The notes below the pieces were generated by a model. That model saw only the letters and a program-made list of their open reading frames with translations. It was not told where the DNA came from and ran no database searches. A DNA stretch of 64,000 nucleotides from Rhodobacter sp. Har01 (GTDB lineage Bacteria > Pseudomonadota > Alphaproteobacteria > Rhodobacterales > Rhodobacteraceae): NCBI RefSeq assembly GCF_020564565.1, contig NZ_JAJCTD010000003.1:372001-436000 (forward strand), read 5' to 3'. This document shows, piece after piece, positions 45,503 to 55,974 of the stretch (position 1 is the stretch's first letter; every line of letters begins with the position of its first letter). The position numbers and the translations under genes are program-made.

Positions 45503-47218
45503 ATGAACCGTTTGATGTTTACGACGACAGCGGTGGGCCTTGCGCTCTCGCTGCCGGCCTTTGCCGACATGGAGGCGGCAAAGACGTTTCTCGATACAGA
45601 AATCGCCGGGCTGTCGGTGCTGGACCGCGCCGGCCAGGAAGCCGAGATGCAATGGTTCGTCGATGCGGCCGCGCCCTATGTGGGCATGGAGATCAAGGTC
45701 GTCTCGGAGACCATCACCACCCACACCTACGAAAGCCAGGTGCTGGCGCCCGCCTTCACCGCGATCACCGGCATCAAGATCACCCATGACCTGATCGGCG
45801 AAGGCGACGTGGTGGAACGGCTGCAGACGCAGATGCAGTCGGGCGAGAACATCTATGACGCCTACATCAACGACAGCGACCTGATCGGCACCCACTGGCG
45901 CTATCAGCAGGCGCACAACCTGACGGACTGGATGGCAGGCGACGGCGCGGCGGTCACCAACCCGGGCCTCGACCTGGACGACTTCATCGGCCTCAGCTTC
46001 ACCACGGGGCCGGACGGCAAGCTGTACCAGCTGCCCGACCAGCAGTTCGCCAACCTCTACTGGTTCCGCTACGACTGGTTCACGGACCCGAAGACGATGG
46101 AAGAGTTCAAGGCCAAGTACGGCTATGACTTGGGCGTGCCGGTCAACTGGTCGGCCTATGAGGACATCGCCGAGTTCTTCACCGGCCGCGACATGTCCTA
46201 CATCGGCGGGCCCGCGGAAGGCGTCTATGGCAACATGGACTACGGCAAGAAGGACCCGTCGCTGGGCTGGCGCTACACCGACGCCTGGATGTCGATGGCC
46301 GGCATGGGCGACAAGGGCGAGCCGAACGGACTGCCGGTGGACGAATGGGGCATCCGCGTGGATGAAAATTCGCGCCCCGTCGGGTCCTGCGTCGCCCGGG
46401 GCGGTGCCACGAACGACGCGGCGGCGGTCTACGCCATCACCAAGGCCGCAGAGTGGCTGCAGAAGTTCTCGCCCCCCGCAGCGCAGGGGATGACCTTCGC
46501 CGAAGCCGGCGCCGTGCCGGCGCAGGGGTCCATCGCCCAGCAGATGTTCTGGTACACCGCCTTCACCGCCGACATGGTCAAGCCCGGCCTGCCGGTGATG
46601 AACGAGGACGGCACGCCGAAGTGGCGGATGGCCCCCTCGCCGCACGGCGCCTACTGGTCGGAAGGCACCAAGATCGGCTATCAGGACGCCGGATCGTGGA
46701 CGCTGCTCAAGTCCACCCCGGTGGACCGCGCCCAGGCGGCCTGGCTCTATGCCCAGTTCGTCACCTCGAAGACGGTGGACCTGAAGAAGGCCGACGTCGG
46801 CCTGACCTTCATCCGCAAGTCCACCATCGAAAGCCAACACTTCACCGACCGTGCGCCCAAGCTGGGCGGGCTGATCGAGTTCTACCGCTCGCCGGCCCGT
46901 CTGGCCTGGTCGCCGACCGGGACCAATGTGCCGGACTATCCGAAGCTGGCGCAGCTGTGGTGGCAGAACATCGGCGACGCGCTGTCGGGCGAGAAGACCG
47001 CGCAAGAGGCGCTGGATGCGCTGTGCGCCGAGCAGGAGAAGGTGCTGATCCGGCTTGAGAAGGCCGGCGTTCAGGGCGACATCGGCCCGAAGATGAACGA
47101 AGAGCAGGACCCGCAGGTCTGGCTGGACGCCCCCGGTTCGCCGGTGGCCAAGCTGGACAACGAGGACCCGGACCCGATCACCATCTCGTATGACGAGCTG
47201 ATCAAGTCCTGGAACTGA
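45503..47218 (+). CDS. periplasmic binding protein, GlpV-like (large)
   Basis: The protein has 571 residues, large for the class, as is GlpV of the rhizobial glycerol importer. The signal peptide is MNRLMFTTTAVGLALSLPAFA. The ATG at 45503 follows GAGGAGG, the strongest ribosome-binding site in the locus, consistent with high expression. The mature protein includes KITHDLIGEGDVVERLQTQM and many aromatic residues. The ligand is presumably glycerol or a related polyol. Confidence 0.88.
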   Translation: MNRLMFTTTAVGLALSLPAFADMEAAKTFLDTEIAGLSVLDRAGQEAEMQWFVDAAAPYVGMEIKVVSETITTHTYESQVLAPAFTAITGIKITHDLIGEGDVVERLQTQMQSGENIYDAYINDSDLIGTHWRYQQAHNLTDWMAGDGAAVTNPGLDLDDFIGLSFTTGPDGKLYQLPDQQFANLYWFRYDWFTDPKTMEEFKAKYGYDLGVPVNWSAYEDIAEFFTGRDMSYIGGPAEGVYGNMDYGKKDPSLGWRYTDAWMSMAGMGDKGEPNGLPVDEWGIRVDENSRPVGSCVARGGATNDAAAVYAITKAAEWLQKFSPPAAQGMTFAEAGAVPAQGSIAQQMFWYTAFTADMVKPGLPVMNEDGTPKWRMAPSPHGAYWSEGTKIGYQDAGSWTLLKSTPVDRAQAAWLYAQFVTSKTVDLKKADVGLTFIRKSTIESQHFTDRAPKLGGLIEFYRSPARLAWSPTGTNVPDYPKLAQLWWQNIGDALSGEKTAQEALDALCAEQEKVLIRLEKAGVQGDIGPKMNEEQDPQVWLDAPGSPVAKLDNEDPDPITISYDELIKSWN

Positions 47219-47228
47219 GCTGACATTT

Positions 47229-47256
47229 GCGGCCGGCGGCGCCTGTCGCCGGCCGC
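47229..47256. terminator. GC-rich hairpin after the binding-protein gene
   Basis: GCGGCCGGCG at 47229-47238 pairs with CGCCGGCCGC at 47247-47256 around an 8-base loop, 10 bp after the stop. It is probably a partial terminator that reduces transcription into the ThDP-enzyme gene 35 bp downstream. Confidence 0.6.
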
Positions 47257-47291
47257 ATCCCTTTCCACGCCCTGCTGTCGGAGCCAAAGCA

Positions 47292-49085
47292 ATGACCCAT
47301 CCGAACCCCCATATCGGCGACATGCTGGCCGAAATGCTGGCGCAATCCGGGGTGGATTACGTCTTCGGCATGCCCGGCGGCCAGACCACCGCGCTGCATG
47401 ACGGCATCTCGCGCCGGCAGGACCGCATCCGCCACATCCTGATGCGCGACGAAAGGAACGCCGCCTATGCCGCCGACGGCTATGCCCGGCTGACCGGCAA
47501 GGTCGGCGTCTGCGACGTGACCGTGGGGCCGGGGTCGAACCTGCTGCCGGCCGGGTTTCTTGAGGCGCTGAACGCCTCGATCCCGATGCTGGGCATCATC
47601 GGCGAACTGCCGTCCGACTGGCTGGCCCTGCGCGAGAAGGGCATCGCCAGCCAGGGCTATGACCAGCTGGCACTGTTCAAGACCTGCTCGAAGGCGGCCT
47701 TCATGGTGCCATCGGTCGCCGCCCTGCCGGACCTTCTGCGCACCGCCCTGCGGATCGCCACCGCCCCGCGCCCCGGCCCGGTGGCGCTGATCATCCCGCA
47801 TGACATCTTCGATGCCGACTGGGACGAGGCCGCGCTGCCGGTGGTGGTGGACGACCGCACCCGCCGCATCCCCTATCTGCGCAGCGTGCCGCCCGCCGAC
47901 GACATTGCCCGCGCTGCCGCGCTGATCCGCAAGGCGCAGCGCCCGGCGCTGGTCTGCGGCGGTGGCGTCCACGGCTCGGACGCGGCGGCGGACGTCACCG
48001 CGCTGGCCGACATGCTGGACGCGCTGGTCGTGACCTCGCTTTCCGGCAAGGGCGCGGTGCCGGAGACCCGGCCCTATGCCGCCGGCGTGCTGAACCCCCT
48101 GGGCGCCAAGGCCGCCATCGACCTGGTGCCCGAGGCCGACCTGGTGATCTGGTGCGGATCGAAGGTCAGCCAGAACACCGGCATGAACTGGACCCTGCCG
48201 ACGCCGGAACAGGCCACCATCACCATCGACATCGACCCCTTGGAGCATGGACGCACCTTCCGCCCGACGATCCCGCTGTTCGGCGACGTGCGCGACACCG
48301 TGCGCGCCCTGCACGCCGCGCTGGGCAAGGGCACGGCGGGCACCAGGCCCGACTGGATGGAGCGGATCGCCAAGATCAAGGCCGCCTGCGAGGCCGAGAC
48401 CGCCGAGGAAATGGCCTCGACCCAGGTTCCGGTCCTGCCGCCCCGCGTCGCGGCCGAGATCGGCAGGCGGCTGGGCGAGGACGATATCATCGTCTCGGAC
48501 GCCTCTTTCGCGGCCGGCTGGATTGCCGGCTACATCCCGGCGCGCAAGCCGGGGCGGCAGTTCCTGTTCGCCCGCGGCCAGGGGGGCCTTGGCTATTCCG
48601 TCCCCGGCGCCATCGGCGCGGCCACCCAGCTTGCCCCCGGCGCGCGGGTGGTCACGCTGGCCGGCGACGGGGCGTTTTCCTACACCATCGGCGAGCTGGC
48701 GACCCAGGCGCAATACAACCAGCGCATCGTCAACGTGGTGATCAACAACGGCAAGCTGGGCTGGATCAACCTCTGGCAGGAGATCTTCTTCAAGAACCCG
48801 ATCTCGTCCTCGCTGGAGACCCAAGGGGTGGTGCCGGGCTATGCCGCGGCGGGCATGGCGATGGGGCTGAAGGGGTTCTACGTCGAGAAACCCGACGAGA
48901 TCGGCGCGGCACTGGATGCGGCCTTTGCCCATGAAGGGCCTTCGGTGGTGGAGATTCGCATCGACGACCGCGCGACACCGCTGCACGGCTTCAAGCGCCG
49001 GATGCGCGAGACCGAGGACAAGCCGCGGCCGCGCCCCGGCACGGTCTACAAGCTGCGCGCCTGGAAGGTCTCGCCCGACCTTTAG
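47292..49085 (+). CDS. thiamine-diphosphate-dependent enzyme, acetolactate-synthase-like
   Basis: The protein has 597 residues in the three-domain order of the ALS/oxalyl-CoA decarboxylase family. The ThDP-activating Glu lies in MRDERNAAYAADGYARLTG. The metal and diphosphate motif is LAGDGAFSYT followed by INNGKLG. Reaction unknown: it could cleave or condense the keto-sugar or keto-acid made by the kinase and dehydrogenase. There is no ilvN-like small subunit next to it. It overlaps the convergent dehydrogenase gene by 4 bp. Confidence 0.85.
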   Translation: MTHPNPHIGDMLAEMLAQSGVDYVFGMPGGQTTALHDGISRRQDRIRHILMRDERNAAYAADGYARLTGKVGVCDVTVGPGSNLLPAGFLEALNASIPMLGIIGELPSDWLALREKGIASQGYDQLALFKTCSKAAFMVPSVAALPDLLRTALRIATAPRPGPVALIIPHDIFDADWDEAALPVVVDDRTRRIPYLRSVPPADDIARAAALIRKAQRPALVCGGGVHGSDAAADVTALADMLDALVVTSLSGKGAVPETRPYAAGVLNPLGAKAAIDLVPEADLVIWCGSKVSQNTGMNWTLPTPEQATITIDIDPLEHGRTFRPTIPLFGDVRDTVRALHAALGKGTAGTRPDWMERIAKIKAACEAETAEEMASTQVPVLPPRVAAEIGRRLGEDDIIVSDASFAAGWIAGYIPARKPGRQFLFARGQGGLGYSVPGAIGAATQLAPGARVVTLAGDGAFSYTIGELATQAQYNQRIVNVVINNGKLGWINLWQEIFFKNPISSSLETQGVVPGYAAAGMAMGLKGFYVEKPDEIGAALDAAFAHEGPSVVEIRIDDRATPLHGFKRRMRETEDKPRPRPGTVYKLRAWKVSPDL

Positions 49086-50224
49086 GCGGCCGCGGTCAGG
49101 CAGGCCAGCAGCGCGGCCTCGTCCAGCGCCACCGGGTTGCCGGCCATGGAGCTGGAGGTCAGTGCCTCACGCGCCACCCGGGCGTGCAGCGCGGGGTCCA
49201 GCCCCATCGCCGTCAGCCCCAGCAGGCCGGCGTCGCCTGCCCAGGCGTGCAGGGTCTGTGGCGCATCTGTCGCCGCGCCGCCAAGCACCCTGGCGATGGT
49301 CGCGCAAACCTCGGCGATCCGCCGCGCGGTCTCGCCCGCCGCCACCTCGCGGTTGGCCGCCAGCACCGGCCCGATCAGCGCGCCGCAGACCGCCCCATGC
49401 GGCGCCGGTGACAGCCCGCCGATCACCCCGGCCAGGCCATGCACCGCGCCAAGGCCCGCATTGGCCAGCGCCATGCCGCCGGTCAGGCTGACGAAGGCCA
49501 TCTCGTCGCGCGCCGCAGGGTCTTCGGCCTGCATCAGCCGCGCCAGCGCCACCAGGCCGTGGCCGATGGCGGGGGCGGTGATCGCGTCGGTGAAGGGCGT
49601 GGCCTTGCGCGACAGGTAGGGTTCGATCACCTGCACCACCGCATCAAGGCCCGAACCCAGGGTGACCGACCAAGGACTGTGGTCGGTCAGCGCCGGATCG
49701 ACGATGGCCAGCCGCGGCAGCATCCGCGGGTCGCGCAGGCTGACCTTGCGGCCATGCTCGGGCAGGCCGATCACCGCATTGCGCGTGGCCTCGGCCCCGG
49801 TGCCTGCAGTGGTGGGCAAGGCGACGAAGGGCAGCGGGTTGGCAGTCAGCGGCAGGCCCTTGCCCACCACCTCAAGGTGGTCCATCGGCCCGCCCGGCGC
49901 GGGCAGCAAGGCCGCCAGCGCCTTGCCGAAATCCATTGCCGCACCGCCGCCAATGGCGACCACCCATGCGGGCGCAGGTCCTGTCCTCAGCCTGGCCAGC
50001 GCCACCTCCAGCAGCGGAAGCGTCGGTTCGGTCGGGCAGGAGACAACCGTGATTTCAGCCCCTTCTGCCCGAAGCGCGGCCAGCAGCCAGTCGGCCCGTC
50101 GGGCCGATCCACCATGCACCAGAACGCCGCGCGGACCCCAGGCCCGGATCAGCACCGGCGCACGCGCAGCGGTGCCGCGACCGAACTGGATCTGGCCCGG
50201 CAGCGCGATGGCGAAGGGGGTCAT
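49082..50224 (-). CDS. iron-type alcohol dehydrogenase with an altered metal site
   Basis: The protein has 380 residues. The NAD motif is AIGGGAAMDFGKAL, and the type III ADH core has PTTAGTGAEATRNAVI. The metal region reads GLDAVVQVIEPY where FucO-type enzymes have GLDALTHAIE, so one of the usual ligand histidines is Gln; the later VHGLAG and PHG histidines are present. It may use another metal or none. AAGGAGA precedes the ATG. It is convergent with the ThDP gene and probably belongs to the same pathway. Confidence 0.85.
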   Translation of the reverse strand: MTPFAIALPGQIQFGRGTAARAPVLIRAWGPRGVLVHGGSARRADWLLAALRAEGAEITVVSCPTEPTLPLLEVALARLRTGPAPAWVVAIGGGAAMDFGKALAALLPAPGGPMDHLEVVGKGLPLTANPLPFVALPTTAGTGAEATRNAVIGLPEHGRKVSLRDPRMLPRLAIVDPALTDHSPWSVTLGSGLDAVVQVIEPYLSRKATPFTDAITAPAIGHGLVALARLMQAEDPAARDEMAFVSLTGGMALANAGLGAVHGLAGVIGGLSPAPHGAVCGALIGPVLAANREVAAGETARRIAEVCATIARVLGGAATDAPQTLHAWAGDAGLLGLTAMGLDPALHARVAREALTSSSMAGNPVALDEAALLACLTAAA

Positions 50225-50377
50225 GGTCGGTCTCCTTGGCGCCTTCGCCTTGGCGTCACAAGCTCGCCAATCCGGCAGCCCGTTTCAAGGCCGTTCTGTC
50301 CGCTGCCTGCATCGTGCTGGGCCTGCGGCATCGGCCGATCCGTCGGCAGGGCAAGAATCGTGACCACGCCAGGGGCA

Positions 50378-51811
50378 TCATCCGTGCTTGACCATGACGT
50401 GCCGCACCACCGTGTAATCCTCAAGTGCATAGACGGACATGTCCTTGCCGTAGCCCGACTGTTTCATCCCGCCATGCGGCATTTCGTTGACCAGCATGAA
50501 ATGCGTATTGACCCAGGTGCAGCCGTAGCGCAGCCGTGCCGCCGTGGCCATGGCGCGGCCGACATCCCTTGTCCAGACCGAGGAGGCCAGGCCATAGTCG
50601 CTGTCGTTGGCCCAGGTCACCGCCTGTTCGACGTCCGAGAAGGGCGTGATCGAGACCACCGGGCCGAACACCTCGCGCCGGACGATTTCGTCATCCTGTT
50701 TCGCGCCGGCGATCACGGTCGGTCGGTAATAGAAACCCTTGTCCATCGTCTCGCCGCCGGTGGTGACTTCGATGTGATTCAGCTCGCGCGCGCGGTTGAC
50801 GAAACTTGCCACCCGGTCTCGCTGGCGCAGGCTGATCAGCGGGCCGATCTCATTCGTCGCATCGTCGTCGTTGCCAAGCTGGATGGTGGCGACGGCAGCG
50901 GACAGGTCGGCCACCAGATTGTCATAGACCTTCTTGCCGGCGTAGATGCGGCAGGCTGCGGTGCAATCCTGGCCTGCGTTGTAATAGCCGAAGGCGCGCA
51001 AACCATCGACGACCTCGGCCACGTCGGCATCATCGAAGACGATGACAGGCGCCTTGCCGCCCAGTTCCAGATGGGTGCGCTTCACCGTCTTCGCCGCGGC
51101 ATCCAGCATCTTGCGGCCAGTGGCAACGTCGCCGGTCAGCGAGATCATGTCGACACCAGGGTGGTTGATCAGGCTGTTGCCTACCGAATGGCCGCGCCCC
51201 GCAATCACGTTCACCACCCCTTCGGGCAGTTCCTCGGCCAGGATGCGCGCCAGTTTCAGCGCGGTCAGCGGGGTCTGTTCCGAGGGCTTGAAGACCACGG
51301 TATTGCCGCCGCCGATGGCGGGGCACAGCTTCCAGGCCATCATCATCAGCGGATAGTTCCAGGGCGCGATCGACGCGACGACACCGATCGGATCGCGCCG
51401 GATCATGCTGGTGTGGCCAGCCAGGTATTCGCCTGCGACCATGCCGTGCTGGGTGCGCACGGCGCCGGCGAAGAACCGGAAGCAATCCACGATGGCGGGG
51501 ATCTCGTCATTCGTGGCGGCGTTGATCGGCTTGCCGCAGTTCAGCGCCTCCAGTGCGGCGAAGACCGCGCCCTCGGCCTCGATCCGGTCGGCGATGCGAA
51601 GCAGCGCGGCGGCGCGTTCGGCCGGTGTCGTACGGCTCCAGCCGTCGAAGGCGCGGCGCGCGGCGGCCACGGCGGCATCGATCTGGCTGGTCGAGGCCTC
51701 GGCCACGTTCAGGATCAGCTCGCCCGTGCGCGGGTTCAGGATCGGCTCGGGCGCTTCCTGTCCTGGCTGGAATTCGCTGCCGATCAGCAGCGCGGTGTCG
51801 AACTGGGTCAT
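50378..51811 (-). CDS. patD: gamma-aminobutyraldehyde dehydrogenase, YdcW/PatD-like
   Basis: The protein has 477 residues. It oxidises 4-aminobutanal to GABA in putrescine breakdown. The catalytic Cys is in [18 protein letters not shown] and the general-base Glu in LELGGKAP. The start at 51811 was preferred to an in-frame ATG at 51826 because AAGGAG sits 8 bp before it. It is the last gene of a binding-protein/ATPase/permease/permease/dehydrogenase set in the order of E. coli ydcSTUVW. The 153-bp gap after it holds nothing I recognise. Confidence 0.88.
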   Translation of the reverse strand: MTQFDTALLIGSEFQPGQEAPEPILNPRTGELILNVAEASTSQIDAAVAAARRAFDGWSRTTPAERAAALLRIADRIEAEGAVFAALEALNCGKPINAATNDEIPAIVDCFRFFAGAVRTQHGMVAGEYLAGHTSMIRRDPIGVVASIAPWNYPLMMMAWKLCPAIGGGNTVVFKPSEQTPLTALKLARILAEELPEGVVNVIAGRGHSVGNSLINHPGVDMISLTGDVATGRKMLDAAAKTVKRTHLELGGKAPVIVFDDADVAEVVDGLRAFGYYNAGQDCTAACRIYAGKKVYDNLVADLSAAVATIQLGNDDDATNEIGPLISLRQRDRVASFVNRARELNHIEVTTGGETMDKGFYYRPTVIAGAKQDDEIVRREVFGPVVSITPFSDVEQAVTWANDSDYGLASSVWTRDVGRAMATAARLRYGCTWVNTHFMLVNEMPHGGMKQSGYGKDMSVYALEDYTVVRHVMVKHG

Positions 51812-51822
51812 GTCTGTCTCCT

Positions 51823-52629
51823 TCATTTGCCCGCGCCGGCAGTGTGTTCGCCATCGCGGGTCAGGTAGTAGGCGGCAAGAATGGGCAGGAAGGTCATGGC
51901 GACAACGACGATCGCGACGACATTGGTCACCGGACGCTGCCGGGGGCGCACCAGTTCGGTCAGCATCCAGATCGGCAGGGTGGACTGCTGGCCCGCGGTA
52001 AAGGTGGTGACGATCACCTCGTCGAAGGACAGCGCAAAGGCCAGCATGCCGCCAGCCAGGAGCGCCGAGCCAAGGTTCGGCAGAAGGACGTAGCCGAAGG
52101 TCTGGAAGCCATTGGCGCCAAGGTCCGCCGAAGCTTCAAGCACGCCGCCGTGCAGCCGGCGGAAACGGGCAACGGCATTGTTGTAGACGATGACGATGCA
52201 GAAGGTGGCGTGGCCCAGGATGATGGTCCAGACCGAAAAGGGAATGTCCACCACCGAAAAGGCAGAGCGCAGCGCCATTCCGGTGATGACGCCGGGCAGC
52301 GCGATGGGCAGCAGGATCAAGAGCGAAACCTGTTCGCGCCCGAAAAAGCGGCTTTGCGCCATGGCGGCGGCGACCAGCGTTCCCAGGACCATGGCGATCA
52401 GCGTCGAAACCGCGGCAACCTGCAGCGACAGCCAGAGTGGCGGCCAGATATCGGCCCGGTTCCAGGCCACGGCGAACCATTTCAGGGTCAGGCCAGGCGG
52501 CGGGAACTGGTAGCTTTTCTCTTCGGTGGTGAAGGCATAGAGGAAGATCAGCAGGATCGGCAGGTGCAGGAAGGCAAGCCCCGCGCCGGCGGCGATCTTC
52601 AGGCCGGGAGAGGCGCGCTCAGAGGGCAT
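51823..52629 (-). CDS. ydcV: putrescine-type ABC permease, YdcV/PotI-like
   Basis: The protein has 268 residues with six hydrophobic helices. The EAA loop is [21 protein letters not shown]. It overlaps the preceding permease by 11 bp. The order matches ydcV before ydcW. Confidence 0.85.
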   Translation of the reverse strand: MPSERASPGLKIAAGAGLAFLHLPILLIFLYAFTTEEKSYQFPPPGLTLKWFAVAWNRADIWPPLWLSLQVAAVSTLIAMVLGTLVAAAMAQSRFFGREQVSLLILLPIALPGVITGMALRSAFSVVDIPFSVWTIILGHATFCIVIVYNNAVARFRRLHGGVLEASADLGANGFQTFGYVLLPNLGSALLAGGMLAFALSFDEVIVTTFTAGQQSTLPIWMLTELVRPRQRPVTNVVAIVVVAMTFLPILAAYYLTRDGEHTAGAGK

Positions 52630-53563
52630 CGAAGGCCCCCAGGCGTTTCGCGATGGCCAGATACACCAGCATGATCACGATGGGCACCACGGCGAAAGCC
52701 GCGGCCAGCGGCAAGTTCCCGGCGGTGCCCTGGAACTGATACACTGCCAGGCCGATGAAGCGGGCCGAATTGCCGATGATCTGGGGGATGATGTAGTCGC
52801 CAAGCGTCAGCGAGAAGGTGAAGATCGACCCCGCCACGATGCCCGGCAGCGCCAGCGGCAGGATCACCGTGCGGAACGCCTGCCCGCGGCTTGCGCCCAG
52901 ATCGGCCGCGGCCTCCAGCATCGAGCCCGGCACCCGCTCCAGCGCCGCCTGCATCGGCAGGATCATGTAGGGCATCCAGATGTAGACGAAGACGATGAAG
53001 GTGCCGACGGGTGAGGTCGACAGCGACGAGCCGCCGAACCATTGCTCGTCGAGCGCGCGGCCCAGAAGCGGCCCCGCACCGGCCCGTTCGGCGAGCCAGG
53101 TGACGATGCCTTCGCGGGCCAGGATCAGCTTCCAGGCATAGACCTTGACCAGGTAGGACGACCACAGCGGCAGCATGACCCCCAGGTAGAACAGCGCCTT
53201 CCAGCGGCCGCGGGCGAAGCGGGCGGCGAAATACGCGATGGGAAAGGCGATCACCGCACTGGTCAGCGTGACCAGAACCGCCATGGTCAGGGTGCGCAGG
53301 ATGATGTCCAGGTTCTGCGCCCGGAACAGCTCGGCATAGGTCTTCAGGGTGAACTCGGGCACGACCAGGCCCGAGAATTCGTCGATGGAATAGAAGCTCT
53401 GCAAGAGCAGCGCCGCCAGCGACCCCAGATAGACCACGCCCAGCCACAGCAGCGGCGGGGTCAGGAGCAGCACAAGCAGCACCCGCGGATGCCGCCAGAA
53501 GACAGCGGTCAGCCGGTCGGCGGGGCCGCGCTCGGGCAGGACGGCGGGCGCGTCGCTCAGCAT
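52619..53563 (-). CDS. ydcU: putrescine-type ABC permease, YdcU/PotH-like
   Basis: The protein has 314 residues. A cytosolic N-terminus of about 30 residues precedes six helices; the EAA loop is [21 protein letters not shown]. Its start overlaps the ATPase stop by one base. It is the first permease of the ydc-like importer. Confidence 0.85.
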   Translation of the reverse strand: MLSDAPAVLPERGPADRLTAVFWRHPRVLLVLLLTPPLLWLGVVYLGSLAALLLQSFYSIDEFSGLVVPEFTLKTYAELFRAQNLDIILRTLTMAVLVTLTSAVIAFPIAYFAARFARGRWKALFYLGVMLPLWSSYLVKVYAWKLILAREGIVTWLAERAGAGPLLGRALDEQWFGGSSLSTSPVGTFIVFVYIWMPYMILPMQAALERVPGSMLEAAADLGASRGQAFRTVILPLALPGIVAGSIFTFSLTLGDYIIPQIIGNSARFIGLAVYQFQGTAGNLPLAAAFAVVPIVIMLVYLAIAKRLGAFDAL

Positions 53564-54558
53564 CAGCCCTCCATCACGTGCAGGGCGGCGGGGGCGAAGA
53601 CGGGCGAGGCCTCGCTGCCGATGTCGGGGATCGGGTCTCCGGCGGGGACATAGGCGGCAACCTCGACCTCGCCGATTCGCAGCACGACGCGCGACCCCGC
53701 ACCCAGGTAGCGCACGGCCGAGACGGTGCCCCGGACCGGGCCAACAGCGGCCAGCCGCACCGATTCCGGCCGCAGGCTTGCCCAGGCGGCGGGGCCACCC
53801 AGCGCGCGGGTCAACTTGGGCGGCAGCACGTTCGACGAGCCGACGAAATCGGCGACGAAGCGTGACTTCGGCCGTGTGTAGACGTCTTCCGGCGTGCCGA
53901 TCTGCGCGATCTTGCCTTCGTTGAACACGGCCAGGCTGTCGGCCATCGACAGCGCCTCGTGCTGGTCATGGGTGACGAAGACGAAGGTGATGCCCAGCCG
54001 CTTTTGCAGTGCCTTCAGCTCGTCCTGCATCGCCTCGCGCAGCTTGAGGTCAAGCGCGCCCAGCGGTTCGTCCAGCAAGAGCGCGCGCGGTTCGTTGATC
54101 AGCGCGCGGGCCAGCGCCACACGCTGCCGCTGCCCGCCGGAAAGCTGCCCCGGCCGGCGGTCACCGTAGCCTTGCAGTTTCACCAGCGCCAGCAGCTCTT
54201 CGGCCTTGTCCCGCCGCCGGCGCCGATCCACGCCCTTGACCATCAACCCATAGGCCACGTTCTCCCGCACCGTCATGTGCGGGAACAGGGCATAGTCCTG
54301 GAACACCGTATTCACGTTGCGCCGATTGGGTGGCACATCGCTGACGTCCTGCCCGTGGATCAGGATGTGACCTGCGGACGGCTTCTCGAAGCCCGAAATC
54401 AGTCGAAGGCAGGTGGTCTTGCCCGAGCCGGACGGCCCCAGCATGGCAAAGAACGCCCCTTCGGCGATGGTCAGATCGACCGAGTCCACCGCGCGCACCG
54501 CGCCGAAATGGCGCGAGACGGCACGGAATTCGACGGCCGGGGTCGGATCAGGGGTCAT
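53563..54558 (-). CDS. ydcT: putrescine-type ABC ATPase, YdcT/PotA-like
   Basis: The protein has 331 residues from the ATG at 54558 ([19 protein letters not shown]). Walker [10 protein letters not shown], signature [11 protein letters not shown], Walker [12 protein letters not shown] and switch VTHDQHEA are canonical; a TOBE domain ends the protein. ATG 54585 is an alternative start. No strong ribosome-binding site is seen at either. It is preceded by a strong palindrome at 54616-54636. Confidence 0.88.
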   Translation of the reverse strand: MTPDPTPAVEFRAVSRHFGAVRAVDSVDLTIAEGAFFAMLGPSGSGKTTCLRLISGFEKPSAGHILIHGQDVSDVPPNRRNVNTVFQDYALFPHMTVRENVAYGLMVKGVDRRRRRDKAEELLALVKLQGYGDRRPGQLSGGQRQRVALARALINEPRALLLDEPLGALDLKLREAMQDELKALQKRLGITFVFVTHDQHEALSMADSLAVFNEGKIAQIGTPEDVYTRPKSRFVADFVGSSNVLPPKLTRALGGPAAWASLRPESVRLAAVGPVRGTVSAVRYLGAGSRVVLRIGEVEVAAYVPAGDPIPDIGSEASPVFAPAALHVMEG

Positions 54559-54615
54559 GGGGGCGTCCGGTCGGAGGTGGAACATCGCGGGCAGAGCCTG
54601 CCCGGGCAAGAGAGC

Positions 54616-54636
54616 GGGGGGCCGGACCGGCCCCCC
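54616..54636. terminator. palindrome between binding-protein and ATPase genes
   Basis: GGGGGGCCGG at 54616-54625 and CCGGCCCCCC at 54627-54636 form a perfect inverted repeat around one base, 17 bp after the binding-protein stop. As in many ABC operons, it probably lets the binding protein be made in excess. Confidence 0.6.
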
Positions 54637-54652
54637 CTGCCGCTGCTGCGCC

Positions 54653-55831
54653 TCAGCGCCCGCCGATCACGCCGATATAGTCGCTGACCCAGCGATAATA
54701 GGGCACGCAGGCCCCTTCGCCCTGCGCGCAGTTGGCGACGGGCGTACGCCAGAACCGGATTCGGTCGAAATCGTCCAGGCCGTTGGCGGTGCAGCCCTCG
54801 GCCGTCTGCATCCCCCGCCCGTCGGTGCAGGCGGCCGGCACCGAAGGCACCGCGCCGAACCAGACCGAGAGGTCGGATTGCAGGTTCGACGACAACTGGT
54901 GTTCGAACCACATGTAGGCGCAGTTGGGGTGTTCACTGTCCACATGCAGCATGGTGGTATCGGCCCAGCCGGTCGCGCCTTCCTGCGGGATGACCGAGGC
55001 GACGGGCTGCCCCTCGCCCTTCAGCAGGTTCACCTGGAACGGCCAGGAACCCGAGGCCACCACGCCCTCATTCTTGAAGTCGTCGATCTGGATGAAGGCA
55101 TCGTGCCAGTAGCGGCTGACCAGTTTGCGCTGCCCGCGCAGCAGGTCCAGTGCGGCGGCATACTGTTCCTCGTTCAGTTCGTAGGGATCGGTGATGCCCA
55201 GTTCCGGTTTGTGGGTCATCAGGTACTGCGCGGCATCGGCAATGTGGATCGGTCCGTCATAGGCCTGCACCCGACCTTCGTTCGACTTGCCGTCGGGCAG
55301 GTCCATCTTTTCGAAGACCACGTTCCAGCTGGTCGGCGGTTCCTTGAAGACGTTGGTGTTGTACATCAGGACGTTCGGGCCCCACATATAGGGCACGCCA
55401 TAGTGCTTGCCATCCAGCGTGTGCCAGGGTGCATCCTTCAGGCGGTCGTCGACGGTGGACCAGGACGGGACCAGAGCGGTGTTGATCTCCTGCACCCGCT
55501 TGCCCGCAATCAGTCGCAGCGAGGCGTCGCCGCTTGCCGTCACCAGATCAAAGCCGCCCTCGTTCATCAGCGCCACCATCTCGTCGCTGGTGTTGGCGGT
55601 CTTGATGCTGACCTTGCAGCCGGACGCTGCCTCGAACTTGGTGACCCAGTCGAAGGCCGGGTCGGTCTCGCCCCGTTCGACATAGCCGGCCCAGGCGACG
55701 ATCGACAGCGCGCCCTCTCCGGGGCCGATCTCGGTCATCTGCGCATGGGCGGGGGACAGCGCCGTGGAAAGGCCCAGCACTGCGGCAAGGGTCAGCGGCG
55801 CGGCATGCGTCATCCGTTGGGTTCTGGTCAT
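54653..55831 (-). CDS. ydcS: putrescine-type periplasmic binding protein, YdcS/PotD-like
   Basis: The protein has 392 residues with signal peptide ending SPAHA before [10 protein letters not shown]. The mature N-terminus [18 protein letters not shown] and [14 protein letters not shown] are typical of the YdcS/PotD group. AGGGAG precedes the ATG at 55831. It is first in the ydcSTUVW-like operon. A LysR-box-like palindrome lies about 125-140 bp upstream, next to the LysR gene. Confidence 0.88.
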   Translation of the reverse strand: MTRTQRMTHAAPLTLAAVLGLSTALSPAHAQMTEIGPGEGALSIVAWAGYVERGETDPAFDWVTKFEAASGCKVSIKTANTSDEMVALMNEGGFDLVTASGDASLRLIAGKRVQEINTALVPSWSTVDDRLKDAPWHTLDGKHYGVPYMWGPNVLMYNTNVFKEPPTSWNVVFEKMDLPDGKSNEGRVQAYDGPIHIADAAQYLMTHKPELGITDPYELNEEQYAAALDLLRGQRKLVSRYWHDAFIQIDDFKNEGVVASGSWPFQVNLLKGEGQPVASVIPQEGATGWADTTMLHVDSEHPNCAYMWFEHQLSSNLQSDLSVWFGAVPSVPAACTDGRGMQTAEGCTANGLDDFDRIRFWRTPVANCAQGEGACVPYYRWVSDYIGVIGGR

Positions 55832-55956
55832 GGTGGAACTCCCTGGTGGTGGTGCGCCCGCGGGTCAGCCGGTCGGGCGCGGCCGGTTTTCCGGTCTCGA
55901 CGCGCATGCTGGGGCTGGCCCCGAGCTTTCGCAAACACAAAATCAGGATGGGCGGT

Positions 55957-55971
55957 ATCGGGTTTTCCGAT
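55957..55971. promoter_or_regulatory. LysR-box-like palindrome upstream of the ydc-type operon
   Basis: ATCGG-GTTTT-CCGAT at 55957-55971 is a perfect inverted repeat with 5-bp arms and fits the T-N11-A rule of LysR-type sites. It lies between the LysR stop and the binding-protein start, which are on the same strand. Confidence 0.55.
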
Positions 55972-55974
55972 GGC

